Source: Poriferisodalis sp026713105 (lineage in GTDB: Bacteria > Actinomycetota > Acidimicrobiia > Acidimicrobiales > Poriferisodalaceae). Taken from it: 64,000 nucleotides of DNA. The notes beneath the pieces were generated by a model. It saw only the letters and a list, made by a program, of their open reading frames with translations. It ran no database searches and was not told where the DNA came from. A program made the position numbers and the translations under genes. The stretch covers positions 1,116,001 through 1,180,000 of the forward strand of contig OZ220472.1 in assembly GCA_965115995.1 (NCBI GenBank), read 5' to 3'. Within the stretch, counting starts at the first letter, position 1; each line of letters opens with the position of its first letter. Of this stretch, positions 1 through 7,318 are shown in pieces.

Positions 1-524
1 TGCGCGTGGTCGGTTGCGTCAGCGCCGAGCGCGGCACTGGAAATGGGGGGATAGTCGCCCCAGTCGGCATACGCGACAGTCCGAAATGCTTCGAACAATT
101 CGGATCCGAACCGTTCCGCAAGCTCGTGTTCGAGCGCGCTCATCAAGCGTAGATAGACGTCTGTGCCGTCCGCATGAGTGGGAATTATGTCCACGACGGT
201 CGCGCGCCCATCGGTTGGGTCGGGCCTGACCTGCAACGCTCCCGTCTCGACGAGTTGATTGATCAGGAGGTGCACAGCCTGCCGGCTCATGTCCAGCTTT
301 TCGGCCAGTCGGATGGGGCGGTGTTCGCCGAGGCTGACGTGGGCCAGCAGCATTGCCTGGGACCGCCCCAGCGTCGGGATTCCCAGCGCCTGAGTGTTCT
401 CCTCCATGGCGCACATCCACCACTCGACCATGCGCATGAGACGCAGGCCCAAGACGCCCTCGTCAAGAGCCGGGATTGTGTCCAGACGTCTTCGATCAGT
501 CGTGGGCTGGCTCTTGCCGGTCAT
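1..524 (-). CDS. MarR-family transcriptional regulator (partial, runs off the left edge)
   Basis: At least 174 residues are visible, from an ATG at 524; the 3' end lies outside the window. The middle reads as a MarR winged helix-turn-helix: a recognition-helix-like stretch (LAEKLDMSRQAVHLLINQLV, about residues 72-91) is followed by the wing motif RPDPTDGRATVV. This family usually senses phenolic or aromatic ligands and represses nearby catabolic genes. It lies beside an ABM monooxygenase and a ring-cleavage-type hydrolase, so local control of aromatic degradation is a reasonable inference. The ligand is unknown. The fold is clear; the target is not. Confidence 0.8.
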   Translation of the reverse strand, partial: MTGKSQPTTDRRRLDTIPALDEGVLGLRLMRMVEWWMCAMEENTQALGIPTLGRSQAMLLAHVSLGEHRPIRLAEKLDMSRQAVHLLINQLVETGALQVRPDPTDGRATVVDIIPTHADGTDVYLRLMSALEHELAERFGSELFEAFRTVAYADWGDYPPISSAALGADATDHA

Positions 525-656
525 CGGGAGCGTTCCTCTTTGATGGCCCGAAGGCACCGTACCGCGACGGGTGGAGCGACTTTGGCGGCGAGGCCAAGAT
601 CAGCTCCGAGGCGTGATCGTATCGTCGAGTGATATGACGGAATGGGTCGGCTCGGG

Positions 657-947
657 TCAGTCGACGACGTTGGCGACGTAGACCGTCGGCGGGCCGTCGA
701 CGAGCGGCATGAGTGCGGGCAAGAGTTCTTTGGCGAGGTCTGAGTCGTTGTGAGCGTCGAGGGCCGCTTTGGAGGTGTAGATCTCAGACGCGATCACCAG
801 GTCGGAGTTTTCAATACTGAGGGCGACGACGAAGCTGTGGCATTCGGGGTCATGGAGCAGTGTTTTCCTGCCCGCGTCAGCCCACACCCTCGCCAGCTCT
901 TCTCCCTTTCCGGGCTGTGCCGTCGCAATGATCGTTGCACCAATCAC
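657..947 (-). CDS. Antibiotic biosynthesis monooxygenase (ABM) family, putative quinol monooxygenase
   Basis: A 96-residue single-domain protein, the normal length for the YgiN/ABM dimeric alpha-beta barrel family. It starts at a GTG at 947 with a strong ribosome site (AGGAGGAGAACC) just upstream. Family marks are the opening beta strand (ATIIATAQPGKGEELARVW), the central CHSFVVALS strand and the E-Y-x-S-K-A-A-L-D-A-H segment. Such proteins oxidise quinols or polyphenols without a bound cofactor, or help remove reactive intermediates. Its place next to the MarR gene and aromatic hydroxylases fits that role. The substrate cannot be told from the sequence. Confidence 0.75.
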   Translation of the reverse strand: MIGATIIATAQPGKGEELARVWADAGRKTLLHDPECHSFVVALSIENSDLVIASEIYTSKAALDAHNDSDLAKELLPALMPLVDGPPTVYVANVVD

Positions 948-1030
948 GGTTCTCCTCCTGTTCGCTCACGCAGTCCGAGTGAGCTGTGGCGGCGCGTCAC
1001 CCTCTGATGACCGCATGTGTTCTGAATGTT

Positions 1031-1180
1031 AAGTTACTTGACAGTGTGATCTGGGGTGATGCAGACGCGCCGTTGGGCAATCGGCTGTTCCTCGGCTGCC
1101 ACAAAAACATCGTCGACGACTGGGATGTACTGGGCCTGCGGCGCACCGGGCGGCCCACCCCGAAACCAACATGCTTCCGT
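1031..1180 (+). pseudogene. Remnant of an acyl-CoA-dehydrogenase-like flavin hydroxylase (HsaA/HpaB type)
   Basis: In one plus-strand frame a short stretch reads like the middle of a two-component flavin hydroxylase of the acyl-CoA dehydrogenase fold: LFLGCHKNIVDDWDVLGLR followed by RTG. Family members carry a DxWxVxGLRGTGS motif at this point, and the intact relative at 19874-21076 has DDWHVSGLSGTGS. No start, flavin-binding or C-terminal region surrounds the fragment, so it is read as a decayed piece. It sits immediately upstream of a hydrolase that would act later in the same kind of pathway. The match is short and judged by eye. Confidence 0.4.
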
Positions 1181-1211
1181 GGGCGCTCGACTAGCTCGAG
1201 TAAGCCCAACC

Positions 1212-1241
1212 CTGACCACTCTGAGATGTATCGTATATAAT
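1212..1241 (+). promoter_or_regulatory. Probable promoter of the alpha/beta hydrolase gene
   Basis: A perfect TATAAT at 1236-1241 is preceded, 18 nt upstream, by CTGACC at 1212-1217, a partial match to TTGACA. The surrounding stretch is distinctly AT-rich against the GC-rich background. It lies about 95 nt before the hydrolase start, leaving room for a leader with a good ribosome site (GAGGAG near 1321). Confidence 0.5.
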
Positions 1242-1335
1242 GTATTATCACGCGAGTGCCTGACCGTGCTGGCTGGGGCCGCATCACCCAAGAAGGTGAG
1301 GCAGCGGCGCCGCAACATCCAAGAGGAGACAGTCC

Positions 1336-2214
1336 ATGTCGATCTGGACAGACTTGATGGGGCACGCGTTCCGCGTGGATCAGGTGGATGCGAACGGCGT
1401 TTCCACGCGGAGCATGATCATGGGAGAGGGACCACCAGTCATATTCCTCCATGGCATCACGGGGCATCTCGAAGCGTGGATCCCACCAGCACCCCACTAT
1501 GCGGAGCAGTTCGAGGTCCACCTGATCGACATGCTGGGACACGGCTACACCGGCAAGCCGGGAGAGGCATACACCATCGAACGTATGGGGATCCACGTGT
1601 TGGACTACATGGACGCGCAGGGCATGGACAAAGCTCATCTGTGCGGTCTGTCACTGGGCGGGTGGGTCACGGGGTGGCTCCTGTCCACACAGGGCGACCG
1701 GTTCCTGCGCTCCACGATGGTGGTGCCGGCCGGAAATCCCGACTTCAACAAACCTGAGATCGCCGCCATGGTGCGCGACAAGACGATTGCCGCCGTCATG
1801 TCCGACGACCGCGAGTTCACTCGTGCCCGGCTCCTACAGGTCGTTGTGGACGAGGACGTGCTGACTGAGGAGCTGGTCGACGTCCGTTACAAGATCTACC
1901 ACGAGCCTGAGTTCCGAGCCGGTCTCGACAACATCCTCCAGAACGCCGACTTGGACGTCTACGCCAAGTACATGCTGAGCGAGGAGCGTCTTGCTCTCAT
2001 CAGCGGCGAAACCCTCATCGTCTGGTCAGATGAGGAGGGTCCCATGGGCCTGAGTGGCGCGCCGTACTACGTCGAAAACATTCCCCGGAGCGCCCTGGCC
2101 GTGTTCGCCGGGTGCGGCCACTGGCCACCATACGAACGACCCGAGGAGTTTGCGAAAGTAACCATGGACTTCATGCAGAACGGTCTCGGCACCGTGCCCA
2201 CCGATCCGATCTAG
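1336..2214 (+). CDS. Alpha/beta hydrolase, meta-cleavage product hydrolase-like
   Basis: A 292-residue alpha/beta hydrolase starting at an ATG with GAGGAG upstream. The oxyanion motif FLHGITG is near residue 38. The nucleophile elbow GLSLGG near residue 102 carries the catalytic serine, and the late GCGHWPP segment carries the catalytic histidine (about residue 261). Order and size match MhpC/BphD-like C-C hydrolases, which split ring-cleavage products into a dienoate and an acid. The flavin hydroxylase downstream and the hydroxylase and dioxygenase remnants on either side support a ring-cleavage pathway, but the exact substrate is inferred. Other esterase or lactonase roles are possible. Confidence 0.7.
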   Translation: MSIWTDLMGHAFRVDQVDANGVSTRSMIMGEGPPVIFLHGITGHLEAWIPPAPHYAEQFEVHLIDMLGHGYTGKPGEAYTIERMGIHVLDYMDAQGMDKAHLCGLSLGGWVTGWLLSTQGDRFLRSTMVVPAGNPDFNKPEIAAMVRDKTIAAVMSDDREFTRARLLQVVVDEDVLTEELVDVRYKIYHEPEFRAGLDNILQNADLDVYAKYMLSEERLALISGETLIVWSDEEGPMGLSGAPYYVENIPRSALAVFAGCGHWPPYERPEEFAKVTMDFMQNGLGTVPTDPI

Positions 2215-2232
2215 TTTCCCTCGGGATATCGC

Positions 2233-2301
2233 ATGACAACCGCATTCAACGTCGGCGGCGCCATCGAGCCTCGCCCATTCAAGATCCAGCGGCTCGGGTA
2301 A
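2233..2301 (+). pseudogene. 22-codon remnant, possibly the N-terminus of an extradiol (VOC) dioxygenase
   Basis: An ATG-to-TAA reading frame of 22 residues fills the gap between the hydrolase and the FAD hydroxylase. Its end (RPFKIQRLG) resembles the opening beta strand of VOC-fold ring-cleavage dioxygenases, which commonly begin with a similar R-x-L-G-H segment, but here a TAA replaces the rest. No ribosome site is obvious. The position is where a meta-cleavage operon would carry its dioxygenase. I read it as the head of a deleted gene; a leader peptide is the alternative. Confidence 0.3.
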
Positions 2302-2310
2302 GACCGTCTC

Positions 2311-3903
2311 TTGGCCACTCCACACGACAGTGTTCTCGATGAGGGCGAGACCGACGTCCTGATCGTCGGCGCGGGTCCAGTCGGCCTGTTCCTTGCGCTG
2401 CTGCTCGGGCGCCGGGGTCGAACTGTGCGGCTTGTCGAACGTCATCTCGAGCCCTATGCGCTGCCTCGCGCTGTGGGCATCTCCCACGACTCATTGCGCG
2501 GCCTGCAATCGGTCGGGTTGATCGGTGCCCTCGAACAGCACATGGACATCAGCGATGACCGATATACCACTGCGGACTTCTTCGCCCCAGGCGGTGAGGT
2601 GTTGCTGTCACAGGTGATGCCGGGCGGCGACCAGTCTGGGTATCCCGCGATGACCGCGTTCAACCAACCGAATCTCGAGGACGATTTGTGCCGTGCCTGC
2701 AACGCTCATCCACACATCTCACTTGAGCGCGGCTGGGAGGCCATCGGACTCGACCAGGACGATGACCACGTACACGTCGAGCTCGCGTCGACTGGAGGCG
2801 ATGGATGGGCTTCCCGGCACGCCCATGCGCGATTCCTCGTCGGTTGCGATGGGGCCAACAGTTTCGTTAGCGCCTCGACGGAGGTCGAGGTCGAAGACAC
2901 CGGATTCTCCTCTGCTTGGCTCATCGTCGACATCATGGCCGAGCCGGACCTTGTCGAGTCGCTGCCCTTCGGCCAGGCGCTTGATCCGGCACGGCCTACC
3001 ACACTTGTACCGGGCGGTCGAAATCGGCGACGTTTCGAGTTCATGCTTCTCGATGGGGAGTCCCCCGAGGAGACGATCGGCGAGGAAGCGGTGTGGGGTC
3101 TCCTCGAACCGTGGAGCACAACGCCGGAGAACGCGAAGATTGTGCGGGCTGCTACCTACACCTTCGGCGGCAGGTGGGCTCAGAGCTGGTGCGATGGGCG
3201 AATCTTGTTGGCCGGTGACGCGGCCCACCTCATGCCACCGTTTATGGGCCAAGGCCTCAATTCTGGCGTTCGAGATGCGCTCACTCTCGCTTGGAAGCTG
3301 GATCTTGTGCTGGGCGGGTCGTCGCCGATCGAACTTCTGGATACCTACACAAGTGAGCGGTTGCCGCATGTGCGTCACATCGTCGAGCAGGCGGTGATGC
3401 TCGGGAGCATGATCTGCATCGTCGATCCTGAACAAGCAGCCGAGCGCGACGCGATGCTTCGCGCAGCAAGAGAGAATCCTGAGCTCGCACCGCCACCACC
3501 GCCGCCTTGGCGGCTCGGCCCCGGGGTGTTTGCGGCGAACGATGACCATGGCGGCTACCTCGGCGTACAAGCGCTCGTTCAGCACGGCGATCAGCAGGTT
3601 CTGCTCGACGACGTGATCGGAGGCGGCGACCAGTGGTGTCTCATCGGGAATGGCATCGACCCAGCGGAGTACATGGCAGGCGCCAGGGTGAAGTGGGAGA
3701 AGCTGGGAGGTTGTTCGGTCTGCGTCAGCCCCGAGGGCTTGGCCGACATCGGCGGGCGTTACGAGCGATGGTTCACTGAACTCGGCGGTGTTGCCGTGCT
3801 GGTCAGACCCGACTTTTGCATCTTCGGAATCGCGAGATCAGCCGATGAGATCGAGTCGCTGATCGACGAGCTCATGATCGCACTTGAGGCTCCAGCAGCC
3901 TGA
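2311..3903 (+). CDS. FAD-dependent aromatic hydroxylase (MhpA-like)
   Basis: A 530-residue class A flavoprotein monooxygenase; the apparent start is a TTG. The Rossmann motif GAGPVG is near residue 21, the mid-protein DG motif reads FLVGCDGANS near residue 176, and the FAD-phosphate GD motif is LLAGDAAHLMPPFMGQGLN near residue 300. This order and the length fit 3-(3-hydroxyphenyl)propionate hydroxylase relatives, which add a hydroxyl group to a phenol using NAD(P)H and O2 and so prepare the ring for cleavage. It follows the hydrolase gene and is probably co-transcribed with it. The substrate is unproved. The weak start leaves the exact N-terminus uncertain. Confidence 0.8.
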   Translation: MATPHDSVLDEGETDVLIVGAGPVGLFLALLLGRRGRTVRLVERHLEPYALPRAVGISHDSLRGLQSVGLIGALEQHMDISDDRYTTADFFAPGGEVLLSQVMPGGDQSGYPAMTAFNQPNLEDDLCRACNAHPHISLERGWEAIGLDQDDDHVHVELASTGGDGWASRHAHARFLVGCDGANSFVSASTEVEVEDTGFSSAWLIVDIMAEPDLVESLPFGQALDPARPTTLVPGGRNRRRFEFMLLDGESPEETIGEEAVWGLLEPWSTTPENAKIVRAATYTFGGRWAQSWCDGRILLAGDAAHLMPPFMGQGLNSGVRDALTLAWKLDLVLGGSSPIELLDTYTSERLPHVRHIVEQAVMLGSMICIVDPEQAAERDAMLRAARENPELAPPPPPPWRLGPGVFAANDDHGGYLGVQALVQHGDQQVLLDDVIGGGDQWCLIGNGIDPAEYMAGARVKWEKLGGCSVCVSPEGLADIGGRYERWFTELGGVAVLVRPDFCIFGIARSADEIESLIDELMIALEAPAA

Positions 3904-3920
3904 GCTGTCGCAGTCCTCGG

Positions 3921-4595
3921 TCATGACGCGTGGGGATTGTCGTCAGCCTGTCGCTCGAAGAGCAACTCGGCTTGTTCGACCGTGTGGTTGAGGTGCGCTG
4001 CCAGAGCTGATGACGCTTTTCGCGCATCCCGTTCGCTCAGGCCGGCGAATATGGCCTCGTGGTCTCTCTGGCTCTGGGCGGGGTCTGAGGTGAACTCGAC
4101 CAAGAGGGTCAAGTACACCGCTGACGCGTCACGTAAGTCGGTGATGAGCCGCTCGAGCCGCGGCCTATTGGCGAGCGCATACATCTGCTCGTGAAAGGTG
4201 CTGTTGAGTGCGATGTAGGTGGCCCGGTCCTCAGGATCGAGTTCGGCCATCTGGTCGAGCGGGGCGCGGATCGGACCGAGATCCGGTGCCGGGTTCGCGC
4301 AGGCCAGTTCGATCGCGAAACACTCCAGCCGCGTGCGAATCTCATAGAGCTCGCGCAGATCCTCGATAGTTGGCTCGACAATGGTCGCGCCGCGATGGGG
4401 GTGGACCACAACGAGACCATCCCGCTCAAGGACCGCGAGCGCTTCTCGCACAGGCGTGCTCGAGACGCCATAGGCATTTGCCACGTCGTTCTGGCGCAGG
4501 TGTTGGCCCGGCCCCAACTTCTCAGAGAGAATGTCGGCTCGCAGTCGCTCGGCAACCAATGCGGTCAGCGTTGTCGGTCTCTCGATTGAGGTCAC
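3921..4595 (-). CDS. GntR-family regulator with FCD ligand-binding domain
   Basis: A 224-residue FadR-type regulator starting at a GTG (4595) with GAAGGAG upstream. Residues about 10-75 form the GntR winged helix (DVANAYGVSSTPVREALAVL is the signature), and residues about 90-215 form the all-helical FCD domain, which normally binds an organic acid and often a metal through acidic and histidine residues. It lies tail-to-tail with the FAD hydroxylase and upstream of an SDR gene on its own strand. Control of the surrounding catabolic genes is likely but not shown. Its own promoter is clear at 4613-4641. Confidence 0.85.
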   Translation of the reverse strand: MTSIERPTTLTALVAERLRADILSEKLGPGQHLRQNDVANAYGVSSTPVREALAVLERDGLVVVHPHRGATIVEPTIEDLRELYEIRTRLECFAIELACANPAPDLGPIRAPLDQMAELDPEDRATYIALNSTFHEQMYALANRPRLERLITDLRDASAVYLTLLVEFTSDPAQSQRDHEAIFAGLSERDARKASSALAAHLNHTVEQAELLFERQADDNPHAS

Positions 4596-4612
4596 GCGAC
4601 TCCTTCGGTGCC

Positions 4613-4641
4613 ATTATCAAGCATCGTGCATCATATGTGAA
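4613..4641 (-). promoter_or_regulatory. Promoter of the GntR/FCD regulator gene
   Basis: On the minus strand TTCACA (4641-4636) and GATAAT (4618-4613) are separated by exactly 17 nt, a near-consensus arrangement. Two direct GATGC copies lie in the spacer, a possible self-regulatory site. The -10 box ends 17 nt before the GTG, so this transcript has a short leader carrying the ribosome site. Confidence 0.55.
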
Positions 4642-4798
4642 GGCGAGGAGGCGAAAGTAGGCGAGTCGTGGAGCTGCGGTCGTGGTTCGAATCGTCCGAC
4701 CCGACGGGCTAAGAGTGGAACACGGCACCTCTAGCCGACGACCGACCTGTTCGAGCGACTGCTGAGGAAGCCTGATTCGGCCTCTATCGAGCAGAGCG

Positions 4799-5539
4799 CT
4801 AGATGGACAATCCGCCGTCGACGGGCAGCACGACACCGGTGATGTATCCCGCTTGATCCGACGCCAAGAATCCAACCGCAGGGCAGGCCTCCGATGGGTC
4901 GGAAAAGCGACCCATCGGAATTTCGTTCCGTAGCTCAGCCTTGCGATCCTCGGGGATCGACGCAACCATGTCGGTCTCGGCGTTCGGAGAGATCGCATTG
5001 ACGGTGATCCCGAAACCGGCGAGCTCCTTGGCCGTCGTGCGGGTGAACCCGATGATGCCGGCCTTCGCAGCGGCGTAATTCGCTTGGCCGACATTGCCGT
5101 GCAGCCCGGTGTATGACGTCACATTGATAATGCGGCCGAATCTTTGAGATCGCATCGTCGGCACGCTTTCACGAGTCATGTTGAACGTACCGGTGAGGTG
5201 TACACCGAGTACCTCCTGCCATTGCGCGTCGGTGAGTTTCCACACGACGCGGTCTCGGAGAATGCCGGCGTTGTTCACGACGACATCCAACCGTCCGGTC
5301 CGCTCGACCAAATGCGCGATTGAACTTGCGACCGAGGCCGAGTCGGACACGTCGACGACCGCGGGAATCGCTTTGGCGAGCGGGCCGGTCGTGGCCTCGG
5401 CCAGACCTGCCTCGTCGATGTCGGCCATGCAAATTGTGGCGCCCGCCTCGGCAAAGAACTGGCTCAGAGCCAAGCCGATGCCGTTCGCTGCACCCGTGAC
5501 GATGACAGTACGGCCGGTGAAGTCGAACGCTGTGCTCAT
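4799..5539 (-). CDS. SDR-family oxidoreductase (FabG-like)
   Basis: A 246-residue classical short-chain dehydrogenase/reductase. The chosen ATG at 5539 is preceded by GGAG at good spacing and begins just before the nucleotide-binding strand; an upstream in-frame ATG at 5617 would add 26 residues unlike the family. It shows TGAANGIG near residue 14, NNAG near residue 89, and the catalytic serine, YAAAK and lysine set near residues 140-160. The C-terminus (GVVLPVDGG) is typical. It probably oxidises or reduces a hydroxyacyl or alicyclic alcohol using NAD(P). Substrate unknown. Confidence 0.85.
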   Translation of the reverse strand: MSTAFDFTGRTVIVTGAANGIGLALSQFFAEAGATICMADIDEAGLAEATTGPLAKAIPAVVDVSDSASVASSIAHLVERTGRLDVVVNNAGILRDRVVWKLTDAQWQEVLGVHLTGTFNMTRESVPTMRSQRFGRIINVTSYTGLHGNVGQANYAAAKAGIIGFTRTTAKELAGFGITVNAISPNAETDMVASIPEDRKAELRNEIPMGRFSDPSEACPAVGFLASDQAGYITGVVLPVDGGLSI

Positions 5540-5668
5540 GAAACTCCACGCTGTAAGTGACGTCCGCTCCGGCACGGTAGACGCAACGGCTGCGGGCCGA
5601 GCTTCCTTGCGGCTCAACCCTCATGTCGAGGACTGAGCCGCAAGGACAGATCGGCAGCGTCAATGTGC

Positions 5669-7096
5669 CTACTCGGTCGGGTTGACGACAGTCGAGAGTG
5701 AGCTCGGGTCACAAATGAACTCACCCGTTCCAGCCGGATCGACTCGCTGGTATGCACCATCGATCAACTGCACCACGACGTAGCACTCCGAGTTGCGGCC
5801 CAGCACCGAACCAGGGCCCAGGAGGCCGCCCGCAGTGGTGACAGGACCGGTGCGCAGGAGAGCCAGCAGGTTCGCTCGGGTGATTCCATTCGGGCCGTGC
5901 GCGTCTACCAGGCTCGTCATCAATTCCTCGAATCCCTTGCCTGCGGCAGTTGTCACGACGCCGTTCGACGAGACCTGTTCGCGGTCGACACTCGCCAAGT
6001 ATTCCGCGATGACCGGGTGGTCTGCGTCTGTCCACGGGAGCGTGTTCACGCCGACGATCAGACCGTCGGAGGCTTCCCCGAATGCACTGGCATAGAACGG
6101 GCTGAAGCACTGTCCGGTGCAAAGCCACGCGATCGAATCCATATCGAGCCCTTGCACCCGGGCCTCGGCCATCAACTTGGCCATGCTGATGGGAAGGGCG
6201 TAGACGAGGTTGACACCCTGTTCGCGAATGGTGTTGATGATGGGCAGTGCTTCGGCCTGTGTCGCCGTGGTGGGGAAGGCGATCACGCCAGCTGTCTCGA
6301 AGCCACGATCGGCCTCGAGACCATTGGAGATTGCCACTGCGGCGGTTCGGATGCCGGGCGTTCCGGTTTCGATCACCAGGGCCTTCGGGGTCACGTCGCC
6401 GAGGAGCGACGCGGCGTAGTCGATGCCGGCGTGTGTCAAGACAAACGTTGGCTCCTCGGCGTAGAAAACCTGCCCGTTGACGAACGCGGGGAACGTTGTC
6501 GTCGAGGCACCCTGGCCTGGCGACACGGACAACGATGCCAAGTCGGGCAGACCAGTTACGTCGCCGTTGATGTCTGCGCACTCAATGAGCGGGGCAGGAT
6601 TCAAGAACGCGAACATGCCCGAACCGACCAAAGCGAATTCGTTCTGGCAAGCCTCGATGACCGCGTTGACGGACTCGTCCGGGTTGAGCTTTGAGTCATA
6701 TTTCGTCAGCACAATCTGACGGCCCGCCACGCCACCGTTCGCGTTGACTGAGTCGGCCCACGCTTCAGCGGCATCGTGGATCGATTGGCTCAGGCCCGGA
6801 GCGACGGGGGTATCGATATCGGCAATGACGCCGACGCGAATCTCGGTGGCGGTTACACCGATCTCGGTGGCCTCGAGCACTACCTCAGGCTCCGCTTCGA
6901 CTGCCGGCTCTTCCTCTGCCTCTGGTTCGGATTCGGCGTCGGCGTCGGCGTCCTGCTCGACTGCTGACTCTTCCTGAGCGGCAGCGGTCGGACTCGGAGA
7001 CTCTTCGGTACCTGTCTCGTCGTCACGCGACGAACAGGCACTTGCGATCAGGACGACGGCGAGCAATGCCGCCACCCATCGCATCGAAAACTTCAT
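5669..7096 (-). CDS. ABC transporter substrate-binding lipoprotein (branched-chain amino acid type)
   Basis: A 475-residue exported protein. The ATG at 7096 has GGGGGGAG upstream and opens a lipoprotein signal peptide (MKFSMRWVAALLAVV, with the lipidated cysteine in the sequence ASAC). A long linker rich in glutamate, alanine and aspartate follows (about residues 25-75), then the periplasmic-binding-protein type I fold starting at ATEIRVGVIADI. Such proteins bind amino acids, amides or aromatic acids outside the membrane. No matching permease or ATPase genes are next to it, so the transporter partner must lie elsewhere. It is transcribed divergently from the FAD hydroxylase at 7319, which suggests an aromatic acid ligand. 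Confidence 0.8.
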   Translation of the reverse strand: MKFSMRWVAALLAVVLIASACSSRDDETGTEESPSPTAAAQEESAVEQDADADAESEPEAEEEPAVEAEPEVVLEATEIGVTATEIRVGVIADIDTPVAPGLSQSIHDAAEAWADSVNANGGVAGRQIVLTKYDSKLNPDESVNAVIEACQNEFALVGSGMFAFLNPAPLIECADINGDVTGLPDLASLSVSPGQGASTTTFPAFVNGQVFYAEEPTFVLTHAGIDYAASLLGDVTPKALVIETGTPGIRTAAVAISNGLEADRGFETAGVIAFPTTATQAEALPIINTIREQGVNLVYALPISMAKLMAEARVQGLDMDSIAWLCTGQCFSPFYASAFGEASDGLIVGVNTLPWTDADHPVIAEYLASVDREQVSSNGVVTTAAGKGFEELMTSLVDAHGPNGITRANLLALLRTGPVTTAGGLLGPGSVLGRNSECYVVVQLIDGAYQRVDPAGTGEFICDPSSLSTVVNPTE

Positions 7097-7140
7097 TGGG
7101 TTCTCCCCCCTGAGAGTGTTCCAGAATATTAGGCATAATA

Positions 7141-7159
7141 CGTGGTGTACGACACCACG
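7141..7159. promoter_or_regulatory. 19-bp perfect palindrome in a divergent promoter region
   Basis: CGTGGTGT and ACACCACG form perfect 8-bp arms around a 3-nt centre. It lies between the divergent binding-protein (7096) and hydroxylase (7319) genes, next to an AT-rich stretch that could hold a leftward -10 box. Length and symmetry fit a dimeric repressor site, for example for the local GntR or MarR protein. The cognate regulator is unknown. Confidence 0.5.
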
Positions 7160-7276
7160 GCTGTCAGAGTTCGAGCGCATGCCGGGGCGCTTCGTGCGTC
7201 GTGCGCTCAAACTTGGAGAGCGGGCCAAGAGTTGCCACGATGCCCGGGGGAGTCAGTTTTTCGCCAAGATTGTCAA

Positions 7277-7296
7277 CATTGCCCGGTCTGGCAATG
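7277..7296. promoter_or_regulatory. Second inverted repeat just upstream of the FAD hydroxylase
   Basis: CATTGCC and GGCAATG are perfect 7-bp arms separated by 6 nt, ending 22 nt before the hydroxylase ATG at 7319. It differs in sequence from the palindrome at 7141. It could be a regulator site or a leader hairpin near the ribosome site. Confidence 0.4.
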
Positions 7297-7318
7297 AAGG
7301 CTCCCAATCGGAGGGCAC

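Larger units (their letters stand above)
948..1335. other. Intergenic region with a gene remnant and a promoter
   Basis: This 388-nt gap has no intact gene. It holds the ribosome site of the leftward ABM gene, a plus-strand fragment resembling an acyl-CoA-dehydrogenase-like hydroxylase (about 1031-1180), and a promoter for the rightward hydrolase (1212-1241). The last 70 nt include the hydrolase ribosome site. Nothing else was recognised. Confidence 0.6.

Noticed and set aside
1034..1318. A 94-codon minus-strand frame in the gap before the hydrolase gene
   Set aside because: Its upstream part runs through the TATAAT promoter, and the plus-strand reading of the same bases matches a hydroxylase fragment better.
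4680..4715. A tRNA-like T-arm sequence (GGTTCGAATC)
   Set aside because: No matching stem of five pairs, no anticodon or D arm upstream and no acceptor end; probably chance or a very old fragment.
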